Source: Eretmocerus hayati (Eukaryota > Arthropoda > Insecta > Hymenoptera > Aphelinidae). From it: a DNA stretch of 64,000 nucleotides. Under the pieces are notes generated by a model. That model had not been told where the DNA came from. It saw nothing but the letters and a program-made list of their open reading frames with translations, and ran no database searches. Both the position numbers and the translations under genes were made by a program. The stretch covers positions 66,618,186-66,682,185 of the forward strand of contig CM056743.1 of NCBI GenBank assembly GCA_029851415.1, given 5' to 3'. Shown one piece after another: positions 1-10,757 of this stretch (positions are counted from its first letter, which is position 1; each line of letters opens with the position of its first letter).

Positions 1-697
1 CTGATTTCCTCAGTTCTGCTGAGAATTCACTTGATTTTTCGGGAAATATCGTGTGGCTTATATTGGGGTTGAGAGAAACCAAAACTATCAATCTTAAAAG
101 TGGGGTACGGCTTATATGCGGGTGCGGCTCATATTCGGATAAATACGGTGATATCATTCATCTTGATTCTTGCCAGACCAATCACTAGGACTTGATACCA
201 CTGATTTTATTCTTAATTATAAACTGATGTTTGCCATTAGCATCGTCTCTTGTTGAATCAATGCAGTGTTTGGCTGGAATAACGCATATGCCTTCACCAC
301 GCATATGCCAAGTCTCTTCAGACCTATTTGGTAAAGCTCAACGACAAACATGTATTCATTTCATGATTTTGAAGATCATCTCCCTTTCCAAACAAATGAG
401 ATCAATGACGAATGTCCAATACATTGATATTTTGGAGAAAATTACCATTTTCAACTATAGGAAGATCTGTCTAGTACGAACTTTCTTGTCTCGAATATCC
501 TATGTCACAATACTACTCGAATACTACTCGATTTTTGAAAATCTCCAAATCATGATGGAATGCTTAAGGCCTGTCGGGAGTTCCCTCGAAAGAGGAAGCA
601 GATGCGCTTCAAATTTTCCCAAAATATCTAATTCTCAAAAAATGACGAACACTTTTTGGATCGAATCATTGCGTCAGCGCACTCACTAATGAAATTC
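1..697. other. No recognisable gene; short transposon-end-like direct repeats
   Basis: I see no convincing coding region here. At about 52-150 there are three imperfect direct copies of a CGGCTTATAT-type motif followed by G-rich sequence (near 52, 108 and 123), ending in GGATAAATACGGT. Runs of this kind occur at the ends of some DNA transposons, but no partner end is visible in the window, so the element type is unresolved. Confidence 0.3.
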
Positions 698-878
698 CCA
701 ATCATTTGAGCTTTGTTGGGTCTCAAAACTTGCGATATATTTTGCGGGATCTGGAAATCTGGAATCTTGAGCTGCGCTGCCGCATCGTAACAACCACGCT
801 GTAATACACGATTGCCGTTTTCCGAATCTCGCAGAATATATCACGAGTTTTGAGACGCGACAAAGCTCAAATGATTGG
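698..878. repeat. Small inverted repeat (foldback), ~55-bp arms
   Basis: The left arm begins CCAATCATTTGAGC at 698 and the right arm ends with its reverse complement at 878. The arms stay similar for about 55 bp, through an AAAACT..GCGATATATT stretch, around a ~70-bp loop. No coding capacity and no clear target duplication are seen. It could be a MITE or a small foldback. Confidence 0.7.
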
Positions 879-3800
879 AGGTTTTATTGTAAAGCGCGCT
901 AACTCGGAGATTTGGTCCGAAAAGTGTTTCGAAGTGTTTGATAATCAAATATTGTTGCAATTACGCTATGCAAATCACCGTGGAGCCATCTATCGAGTAG
1001 TAAGATCTATCGAGTGGTGAGCGATACGAACTGGCCTCAACTCACTAATTGTCAGAGTAAATCAACAGTATCAGGTATTTCTGGTTCTCTTGAGAACAAT
1101 CTCATGTCTATGACGACATTGTGGTCTTGAAGATAAGACAGATCTATCTTGAGGGTGCAGTTACAGCAGATCCAATTCCAATATCTATTACGCTGGATGG
1201 ATCATAATGCTTGACAATTGTCTCTCTACCTATGTAGATTCAGTCATTGTACCAAACAAATTCTTCAAAGTTGAACATCATTGGTACAATGTTATTCCAA
1301 ATTTTTGAAAGTTGTCACCATGATGGATACATATAGCGCAATCTGATTTGATTTTTCTCAATTTCATGAAAGTCTTTGAAGACGCATCTGTTTTAGCATG
1401 TCACAGACCATTTTCAAATCATCCAACGAGTTATGTTGATTGATTTCGGGATTTGAATGAAATTTTCGAATATCATCTGACCGATATTTGAACTCAAAAA
1501 CGTTGAAACAGTCTCTGTGACTTTTTGAATGGAATATCTCTCAATAGATTGGTTTGAGCCTGAATCACTCTTGGATGCCCTCCTGCTCGCTTCGCTCGCC
1601 AACCCCACACCTTCATTGGATGAACTTATACTTCACCTTCCTTCAAAAAAAGTATTATTCGAATAAATACAGATTGAGGAGATCCATAAAGATGCAGCAA
1701 AAATCAAATTCGCATGAATCATCAGACCCACATCATCGTGGAATTTTGCCTTCTAGTGTGAAGGGAACTGAAAGAATGGAGTGACATTATCGAGGTCCTT
1801 TTTGATAGTTCAATAGATTATCTGCGGGAAATCTATCTTGTTCATGATTCATGTTGTGCATATTATGAGTGATGATATTACTCATTAGAATTCGATATGT
1901 TGACGAGTTTTGATCCTGAAGAAAAGATTAGGAATGTTTCACCTCGGAAATTTTGAAGAGATTCTTTTCGAAAACGCCACATGGGCGATTCTAATTTCCA
2001 TTGGATATAGTTTTTCACACCATGAACTACCATTCAGAACAAAAATTGATGGAGGGTGTTGAAGTTCATTGAAAACTGTTGTCGGGTAGGCACAGAGAGG
2101 TGCCAAATTCACCCTTGACCCCGTAATTTTGCGGTATTGAGAATTGTTTTGGCCCAAGAATGACGATTGACCTATGTTTGCGGAGTCATCTTTTATGATT
2201 CGGGATGTTGAAAAAATGAGGATGACTTGGGAGTGTACCAGAAGAATAGAGTATGCAGAATATCGAGTGTCGCGTGAAATGACCTATGAATCGAATAGGG
2301 AAGGCATTGTATCTGGTTCTAATTTTGATGATGGAGAAATTCATGGTTCGAATGGTAGAATGGGATGGATATGCAAATTCGGTATTAACCAATCAATGAG
2401 AGATCGCGAGGAACTGTCCGGGTAGGTGGACTCAAATTAGATAAATGAGGTTCGGTGAAAGATATTTTTGATGAGAATAGTTAATTCATCAAAACTCTGA
2501 CATTTTGAATTTTTGAGATGCATAGATCGGAAATGGTTTGATACAGTGAACTTTGGATCCCTCCAGCGCATTCCTAGAAAGCCATTAACCGTCCATATCA
2601 ATTTCGAAAAGATCGGTTGACGGGTTGATGTGAATGCGTTGACCAAAAAAGACACACCGACAATCGATACACGTCTCAACAGAGACGCCGATTTTTCATT
2701 CTGAAAATTTACACTAACAAAGATTGAGGTTCTACGATTCTGGTCCTCGCCATGAGTTCTTTCGATCGTAGACAAAATGTCTTGCTGGATGATAATTGGA
2801 GGTGGAGATACGCTGCTGAATGAGATTAGCAGAATGCTTTCTCTCAGTGTGATAGCCTCAGATGATCACCTAAACTAATCATGACTTTGGAAATTTATCA
2901 TGAAATTCGAAGAAAGAAAAAGATGATGGTAATGAATTAATTGAATATCAATGATAAAGAGAGAACACTCACGTGGGGTAGTGAATGCAATTTGCAGATT
3001 TAATGGAAATTCTGGTTAAAACCAATAACACGGCAATATATGAAAGTGAGTGGGAAAATGACATTAGCTTGGTTATATACGAATATGTTGATAACACTTT
3101 TCAACGGTTTGTGCCGGGAATAGGAGAACTTTTACATTCAGTTTGATTCAGATTTAGTAAATCTGAAGTAGGTCTTTCTTAGTGAAATTGATATCATATT
3201 CGAGGGAAACGGATTTCAATCAAATATGTTTTGGAATAATTGATGTAGGTTGCGGGAAACTATTTTTCAATTTATTTGTGAGATCACTCGATAAGTTGTA
3301 GAGGTAGATCTGCTGAGAAAGTTGATTTCAGGGCAAATTGTCATCGTGAATTTCGATTCATTTTGTGGGAAAATATCTTCACGGTGGTTAAGATCATGTA
3401 GAGTAAAGTTTTGATACTAAAAAAATCATTTGGTTGAGGTGGATTTTTGATAGAGTTGTTTCCAAGATGGTGGAAATGGAATTCTTCAAGGAACTTTTGA
3501 TTTTTGGAGGGAAAATTGGATTTGAATAGAGTTCAAACGTGGTTGAAGCGAATAAGGCTCCGACCAATGGATGTAGAATGATGGAAAAGCATCTCTATAG
3601 TTCATCAGGAGGTAGATAGATTACTTGTAGAGTGAAATATGAGCAAAATATGAATTTGAGTTAGAATTTTTCCTTAATTTTTTTGTGTTATTTTGACAAG
3701 ATTGCACCTCCGAGGAATTTAGATGACCTATACTAGTCTTTTTGTGCGAGATATATCGTCCGGTTGAGGCAAAATTTTCGTATAGTTTGTATGAAGATAA

Positions 3801-4433
3801 CAAAAGTTGAGTCTTTTGAAAATTTTTGGGATTTTCGAGATGAATGATGGTATTGCGAGTCAAAGTGCAAATCAAAAAGCTAGCAGTGCCTTTGTATCGC
3901 AACTCCTGCTGTGGTGCTTGCGGATTTCAATATAAGCACAGCAAAAACTGTCAGAAATTGGATCCAATTGATTGTGTAATCCAGCAGACCTCTGTTATGA
4001 TTTCTGATTGTGAGATTCTAGTTGCAGAGCCGGCTGCATTTAGATAATCGAAAGAAATGTGGTAGGAATAGCCCGTTTACGGCAAGTCAACTTTTCGTGA
4101 TTTATTTGAGCCATGAACCGAACTACTGTATTCTGGAAAAATGTCTGCACGGGTGTGAATTCATCTTTGATGTATCATTTATATTGTTGAAAGAGTAAAT
4201 TGTCAAGGAAGATGAGAAAATCATCGGGAATACTTTTGAAGCGAATATGAGCCGGCAAGAGATTGAAATTTGGGGAATTGTTAGCCTAACTGAATGTTGA
4301 GCAACTTAGTTAGTCAACGGGAATAAATATTGAGTAGCATAAAGAAAATTGAGAAATTCAGATATATATAGTCCATTCATTGAGCAAACTCCTATGACTT
4401 CGTCATCAACCGCGCGTTCTCCGGACGCACACC
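879..4433. other. Anonymous AT-rich sequence
   Basis: No open frame here has recognisable motifs, and I found no long inverted or tandem structure. All open frames are short and lack clear codon structure. It may be intergenic or intronic sequence. Confidence 0.4.
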
Positions 4434-4881
4434 ATTTTTTTTCTCCAAGATGGATGTGGGGCAAATACGCTGCGACGTACGAAGGAGAGGCACCGATCAG
4501 CCAAAGACGGCTGGCCAGCACCTCCCCAATAGTCCCAGGCTGAAATCCGCATCGATACAGCCATCCGAAACGGGTAAACCCTCTCTTCCTTCGCCGTTGG
4601 CGCCGCGGCCATTGGACAAGGAAGAGATTCATCAACTTACCAATCCGGCCCCGGAACCATGTGAGCATTACTCCAGGACCGGTGGCGTCTCGCGCTCAGG
4701 CTCGAGCGTCTCTCTTCTCGCGACTCGCAGGTGTTGTTTCTCTTTCTTCAATCTTCTTCCTTCTCTTCAGTCTTCTTTCGTCTCTCTTCCCTCTTCAGTC
4801 CATCATATTCCTCCTGGAACCATTCGGACCTCTCCTATTTGATTCAGCAGGTTCACTGTAATTCGCCTGCTTCGAGGCGCC

Positions 4882-5190
4882 TCACTTCCCTCTCTTTCTC
4901 CTCTTCACGGGCCAGTAATCTATCTCTCCGTGGGTGCGTTCCATCCATTTGGCTACGTCACGGATCAGCCGGTGCGTCCACCTGCCATTTGCAAATGGTG
5001 AATCCCACTCACTTCGCCTCTCCTCAAGGGTGGTTTCCTTTTCGTTGTCGCGGATGATCTCCTTGATCGTTGGGGTGAGCATACGTTCGGCTCCGATCAC
5101 TTTTTGCCGGTCCCAGATTCTCACTCGCTCCGCGACGAGCAAAAGGATGGGTGGCGTTCCCGCCTACACGCAAGCTGCATCTCCCGACGT
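4882..5190 (-). pseudogene. LINE copy 1 ORF2, C-terminal remnant
   Basis: The frame encodes a short piece matching the C-terminus of the full-length ORF2 in copy 2, including LLVAER.RIWDRQKVIGAE-like and FANGRWTHRLIRDVAKW stretches. This is the tail downstream of the reverse transcriptase that R1-clade proteins carry. No catalytic domain remains. Upstream it joins ORF1 sequence abruptly near 5190, so it marks the 3' side of a large internal deletion. The protein ends differently from copy 2 because of frame changes near 4885. It is non-functional. Confidence 0.75.
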
Positions 5191-5194
5191 GCCC

Positions 5195-6361
5195 CGATTG
5201 GCCGTGACGAAGATGGCTTCAGGTTTGGCTCTTCTCAGCTTCATTTGCTTCCTTTCCGGCAGCATCGTTCGATCTACCGCTCTTGTTTGACCTATTCGGT
5301 TGTTTTCCTGACACCACTTCCTTCCGAGGCCCATTCTGCTCGGGCCGATTGGGCGTTGATGTCGAGCACGGTGTTCCGAGACCTCGCGGTGGAGGTCCGT
5401 ATTGCATCCCCTCCGAACCGCGTTGTTGCCGCGGTCGCAATTCCGGTTTCCCTGCCCCCTTCCCTGGGAGTCACTACCCGAGGTGGCCGGTTGTTTCTGT
5501 GGCCGGAGGCTGCGAATTCCTCCTCGATATCATAGTCTTTTCCGTTTCGAGGAGCGTTATCTCGAAAGCATCCCGCCTCGCCTCCTCTGCTGCGAGTAGG
5601 CCTTCGAGCGCGTGGCCAATCTTCTTGAATTCTTCGATGTCGCCCTTGGTCCCATCTGAATTACGGGAGACGAACTCGGCTATCCCTATAACCAAGTTGA
5701 AGTGCTCGAGGAGGAGATATGTCCTCTCTTCCGTCTCTTTCCGGCACGTTTTCAAGTCTTCCCATTTCCCCATGAGATCGCCTGCCTCGTTCCCACTCTT
5801 TTGTCGTGCCGCATCTCCGGATGAGGGGATAGGGGCAGTCTCCATTCCATCAGACTCTTCATCGTGTACTCTCTTGTCGAGCGCACCGATTACGAGAGTC
5901 AGGATTGTTCCGTCTCCCTGGGACCCCATGCAGGAGTCGGACTCGCTCGAGTCTGAGCTCAAGTTGACGGCGTCATCAACCCCGGTGCTGGGTTGCGTGA
6001 GCTGGATCGTAAGTGGGGGGTTGATCTGCAGAAGCATCTCTGCCACTGCGTTTGCTGCTGCTGTCTCTGAAATCATCTCCCGTCGGCTCTTGAGAGTAAG
6101 CTTGGTTTGCTTCAGCGTTCGCCTGTCTGCTTCCTCACTGAAATCCTTCCTCTTCCTGCTGTTGGGGGTGAGGTCTCCTCCTATCTTGTGTAGGTCCTTT
6201 CCTCTAACTACCTTCACCTGCGGCGTATTTCCATCGCTTGTAGCTTCACGTGTAAACCCACCAGGCAAGTGTGCCACTGGTGGCGCATTTTGCATCGTTG
6301 GGGGCCCCCTCCGCAAGATCCGAATGGGGCCCCGCTTTTCTTGGGGAATTCTTGCCGTCAA
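5195..6361 (-). pseudogene. LINE copy 1 ORF1 (Gag-like), truncated
   Basis: The frame starts at an ATG at 6359-6361 with MTARIPQEKRGPIRIL, nearly the same N-terminus as the intact ORF1 of copy 2. It runs 295 residues to a stop at 5474. Homology with copy 2 then continues in other frames to about 5195, where ORF2 sequence begins. The CCHC zinc knuckles present in copy 2 ORF1 lie in the deleted part, so RNA binding through them is lost. The antisense strand also has a long open frame here, which mirrors the GC-rich ORF1 and is not treated as a gene. Confidence 0.75.
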
Positions 6362-6576
6362 TGCTGGACATCATCTTCTTTCTCCTTCTTTCCAGGGCCT
6401 GGGGACGCATGCTGGCCGACCCCGGACCAGACCAGCACGGGTAAGGTATTTTGTGTTACGCGTGTTCTGTCTAATGTTGGTATGTCTGTGTAATGCTTGA
6501 GCAGGCGTAAGTATGGTGCATGGAAGGTGTAGTGTGTGTAAGTATAAGTGTAGGACTCGGGTACGGAGGGGCGTCG

Positions 6577-7131
6577 CACAGTGGGGTGAAACATGGATTT
6601 TAAGCCACAAATCGTATCCGCGCGAATTCTTGACCGATTGACTTGATTGAAAAGAGGTTGTCTTCGTTTTGCCACCCTCCACCAGCTCACACTGCAACAA
6701 TTTCGATTCAAACCGTTCTGGAATCTCGGGAAGGCATCGGATGTTGCCCATATTCGAGACGGGAGCACGCTACTTTCATGTGCAACAGACCTATGTGTGG
6801 CAAAGATGGTACTTGGAATGTTCTCCAGATCCCGGGAGACGTTCTGCACTCTCGGGGTTATAAGTTCTCCTTCGAAGTAGTCTAGAAAGCCCATATATCA
6901 ACATAGTTCAAGTCTGACCATCCCTGGGCACATGCAACCCATCAGGAACGGGTGAATGGTTCAACTTTCGATGCCATTCCGAAACACCAGGACGGTTCTA
7001 ATCAGAACTGTTACAAAGTCACATGACGGGGGGTGGAATAATGAAGGGAATCTCTTTTGAATAAATTCAATCGGTCGGAAATCCGCGCGGATACGATTTG
7101 TGGCCCGAAATCCATGTTTCACCCCACTGTG
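6577..7131. mobile_element. Transib-like miniature inverted-repeat element, RSS-like ends
   Basis: This is a 555-bp element with long inverted repeats (about 165 bp, by eye ~75-80% identical) ending in CACAGTGGGGTGAAAC on both sides. It is flanked by a perfect 5-bp duplication CGTCG (6572-6576 and 7132-7136). Transib transposons make 5-bp GC-rich duplications of the CGNCG type and have termini resembling V(D)J recombination signals. Here each end has heptamer CACAGTG, exactly 23 bp, then ACAAATCGT (6607-6615 and 7093-7101), whose first five bases match the RSS nonamer ACAAAAACC. It has no transposase and is presumably mobilised in trans. It inserted into the LINE copy 1 5' region. Confidence 0.82.
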
Positions 7132-7195
7132 CGTCGCTCCCTCGAGCTCACGGTGCAGCCCGAAGGTCACACCCAAAGCCCCCTACGGAGTCTCT

Positions 7196-7878
7196 CTTTT
7201 TTTCTTTTTCTCTTTCTTTAGGTGGTTGTAGGGCGAATACGCTGCGAGCGGAGAAGAGGCACCGGTCAGCCAAAGACGGCTGGCAAGCATCTCCCCAACA
7301 GTCCCGAGCTGGAATCCGCATCGATACGGTTATCCAAACCGGGTGAACACTCTCTTCCTCCTCCGTTGGCGCCGGCTATTAGACAAGGCAGAGATCCACC
7401 AACTCACCAATCCGGTCCCGGAACCGCGTGAGCATTACTTCAGGACCGGCGTCGTCTAGCGCTCGGGCTCGAGCGTCTCTCTTCTCACGACTCGCAGGTG
7501 TTGTTTCTCTTTCTTCAATCTCCTTCCAACTCTTCAGTCTTCTTTCTCCTCTCCTCTTTCTTCTTTCTTCCCTCTTCAGTCCATCATATTCCTCCTAGAA
7601 CCATTCGGACCTCTTCTGTTTGAATCAGCAGATTCACTGTAATTTGCCTGCTTTGAGGCGCCTCACTTCTCTCTCTTCCTCCTCCTTACGGATCATCACC
7701 AGCTTGATGTATCCGGTGACTCTATCCCATGTCTCCTGATTGCGGAGCAAGTACGGACGAGATTCTCAGGTGTCAGTTGAGCACCCAGCCATTCATCCAA
7801 CTCAGCGCGCTCTCTTCGGGTGTCGTTGCACGTGGACAAGGCGTGTTCAGCGTCATCCCAGTCGTCCCCGCATGACTG
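7196..7878 (-). other. LINE copy 2 3' UTR and A-rich tail
   Basis: This is non-coding sequence downstream of ORF2. It aligns with 4440-4880 in copy 1 and, more distantly, with about 28770-29000 in copy 3, which identifies it as element-specific rather than flanking DNA. Read on the minus strand it ends in an adenine-rich run (AAAGAAAGAGAAAAAG) next to copy 1. The bulk is CT-rich on the plus strand. Confidence 0.75.
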
Positions 7879-10757
7879 TCATGCTGGGGTCGTCCTCTTC
7901 TTGAACCTGGTTAGATAGGAACCGAAGCAACCATGATCGCTCAGTGCCTGCGTCGTCCAGTAGTCCATCTCTCCGTGGGTGCGTTCCGCCCACTTGGCTA
8001 CGTCACGGATCAGCCGGTGCGTCCATCTGCCGTTTGCAAATGGCGAATCCCACTCAGTTTGCCAATGCTCAAGGGTGGTTTCCTTCTCGTTGTCGCGGAT
8101 GGTCTCCTTCATCGTCGGAGTGAGTACTCGTTCGGCTCCGATCACTTTCTGGCGGTCCCAGATCCTCGCTCGCTCCGCGACGAGCAAGTGGATGGGCGGA
8201 GTACTCGCCAATACGTAAGCCGCATCTCCTGACACAGTGCGGTAGGCACGGATACTCCTCAGGGCCGCTCTTCGGTGGACAGGCCCCATTCTCTTCTCGA
8301 TGATGGTCTTCTCTACTCTCTTCCCCCACACGGGTGCACCGTACAGCATGATGGAGGTAGTGACGGTGTTGAGAAGTGCGCGCCTCTTTTCCTTGGGTCC
8401 TCCGATATTCGGCATAAGCCGCTGGAGCGCCGCACCGACCCTGCTCGCCTTCTGGGCGGCTTCCTGGATGTGCTTCTTGAACGACCACTTGTCATCGAGC
8501 CATACACCGAGGTATTTCAGCTCTGTCTTCCGTGGAATCTCTTGCCCGTTGATATGAAACCGGGGTAGGTCAAACTTCCTACGCCTTGTGACCACGATTG
8601 CTTCGCACTTCTTGACAGCGAGCTCCAGAAGCCTGCTAATCATCCACTCGTAGACTCGGGCCAGCGCTTCGTTCGCGCGTCTACCCAAGAGTTCCTCGTT
8701 GTCAGCCCATACTATGAGTCCCGCGTCGTCCGCGAAAGCCACTATCATCACTCCTTCTGGCAGTTCGATAGACAGTAAGCTGTCATACTGGGTGTTCCAG
8801 TTGAACGGCCCGGAGATCGATCCCTGTCCAATTCCGGCGGACAGTACCCGAATCTCTTGTCCCTCGTCGGTGTCGTACACGAGGGTCCTGTTCCGCAGGT
8901 AGTCACTCGTGACGGCTAGTAGATAGGGGGGCACTTTACCTGCTTGGGATTGATAGACTCGCTCCCAGCTCGCTCAGTTGAATGCGTTCTTTATGTCCAA
9001 CGCAATGATGGCACAGAATCCTCCTCTTCCTTGGTATGGGTTCCCTACCGACGCTTGAACCCGTTCTTGGACCGCCTCGATCGCGTGCACAGTGCTCCGT
9101 CCCTTCCGGAACCCGAACTGCATTGGTGATAGCCCACCGCCTTCTTCGTAGGCTTTTTCCACCCTGTTGAGCACCATCCTCTCGTACATTTTCCCGATAT
9201 TGTCGAGCATGCTGAGAGGGCGTTGACCTCCTTGACCCTTAGGTATCAGGACCAGCTTCTGGCGTTTCCACTTGTCCGGGGAAGTTCCCGCGCTCAGACA
9301 GATGTTGAAGAGGTCGAGGAGTAGATCTGGCTTGTATTTGAAGACCAGTTTCAGAGCCTCGTTTGGGATGCCATCCAGGCCAGGGGCCTTGCCGTTCGGC
9401 ATTCTCTTCGCCGCTATGAGTAGCTCTTGCATAGTGAAGAGCGGGATGGGGTCTTCGCTCTCCGTAGGGAATGTAACTCTGGGTTCTCCTGCTGGGAAGA
9501 GGTCTTCCACGATGGTGCGCAATGTTGCTGCATCGGTCGGTGCTGGGTTGCCCTTCCGGGGTCGGACCTTTGACATGACCACGCGATATGGCGTACCCCA
9601 GGGGTCTTCGTTAACCATGTCGCACAGTTCACCCCAGGACTTCTCTTTGCTCCTCCGGATGGCTAGAACGAGAGCCTTCTTTGCTTCTTTGTACGCTCTT
9701 CCGCCAGCGATGGTCGTTGCAGCTTCCTTGATCGCCATGCGGTCCTCCTTTTCTTGTTGCTCGTTCTTCGTAGAGCCTTGATCTCATCGGTGATCCAGTA
9801 CTCTGGTTTCTTCCAGAAACATGGTGTTGTCCTGCGAGGCATCGACGCGTCGCAAGCTCTCGTGATGGCGGATGTTACCATCGCCACAGCTTCGTCCGAG
9901 GCGGAGTTCATCGGGAGATCTTCGACTGTTTCTATCGATTCCCGGAATTTCCCCTCATCCAGCTTGCGTACCTGCCACCCCGTCGGTCGCGGTCTGTGTG
10001 TCGTCTGTCTCTGTCTGTCAGTCCTAAGCCGAAACCGAATATGTCGATGGTCACTCAATGTTTCCGTGTCCAGAACCTCCCACGATGTCATACGTCCCAT
10101 GAGCGACGGGCTCATGAACGTCAGGTCGAGGACCGAAGACGAACCTCCCTCCCTGGACCGAGTGTCGTGTCGGTGGTAGGTGATAACCCCCGTCTCGTTC
10201 GCGAGCACTAATCCCAATGCCTCCATGGCATCAGCGAGTATTACCCCCCGTCTATCACGCGGCCCCCCGCTCCAAGTCGGTTCCTTGGAGTTGAAATCCC
10301 CCGCGATTATAACTGGGCCCCCCCATTGCCTCACATCCTCTTCTAGGTCATGGAGCTCGTCTTCGAATTCGTGCATCTTGAGCGACGGCGAATAGTAGCA
10401 GCTGTAGACTGCTGTGCCCTCTATGGTCTTTCGAGCGAAACCGCGGCCACTAACAGCTGGTCCAGTCTCACGGATCGCAGGATTCATGATCTGGATTACG
10501 GCTGTCCTCCAGTGATCGAATGTGGATCGAGAGAATTCGCGCTTCCGAGGCGGTTCGGAGATAATCAGAACATCGATCCCTCCTTCTTTGGCTACAGCGT
10601 GTAGGAGATCGTCTGCGTCCCCGCTCTTCCTGAGGTTGGCTTGGATGAAGCTAGCCATTTCTTCCCTTCCTGCGTCTATATGTGGTTCTTGCCCTCTGGT
10701 ACGCAGTGCAGTTGCTGGCCCCAGATCTGTGGTCAGATTTGGACCCGATCGCCACAC
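7879..10757 (-). pseudogene. LINE copy 2 ORF2: AP endonuclease + reverse transcriptase, disrupted
   Basis: The N-terminal endonuclease (10757 to about 9900) shows FIQANLRKSGDADDLL, LIISEPP, VIIAGDFNSKEPTWSG, SVLDLTF and SDHRHIRF, the expected catalytic blocks. The reverse transcriptase follows with KAPGLDGIPNEALK, SMLDNIGKMYERMV, FGFRKGRSTVHAIE, the ALDIKNAF block and the catalytic FADD in VAFADDAGLIVW. Two lesions inactivate it. An 8-bp deletion relative to copy 3 near 9701 shifts frame between the two domains. A TGA at 8971-8973 replaces the cysteine codon after NAFN that copy 3 keeps. The RT part is otherwise open from 9738 to 7879. It overlaps ORF1 by ~107 bp in a different frame, normal for this clade. 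The lesions are few, so inactivation is fairly recent. Confidence 0.88.

Larger units (their letters stand above)
4434..7195 (-). mobile_element. R1-clade LINE, copy 1: internally deleted, 5' region split by a MITE
   Basis: This is a minus-strand copy of the same LINE family as the full-length copy at 7196-12797. Its 3' UTR (about 4440-4880) aligns with 7220-7660, and its A-rich tail lies at about 4434-4442. ORF2 C-terminal sequence (4882-5190) runs straight into ORF1 (about 5195-6361), so roughly 3.1 kb has been lost, covering most of ORF2 and the ORF1 zinc-knuckle region. The 5' UTR continues from 6362 to the 6570s, is split by the miniature element at 6577-7131, and resumes at 7137-7195, ending where copy 2's A-rich tail begins. 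Confidence 0.85.

Noticed and set aside
4306..4842. Open frames on both strands around the 3' end of LINE copy 1
   Set aside because: They overlap the element's 3' UTR and flanking DNA and have no protein-like motifs.
5283..6500. Long plus-strand open frame of 405 codons
   Set aside because: It is antisense to LINE ORF1 and exists because the GC-rich ORF1 codons leave few stops on the opposite strand; it has no recognisable motifs and its equivalent in copy 2 has a different sequence frame by frame.
6960..7195. Short minus-strand frame between the two LINE copies as a gene
   Set aside because: It lies within the right inverted repeat of the Transib-like element and the LINE 5' region.
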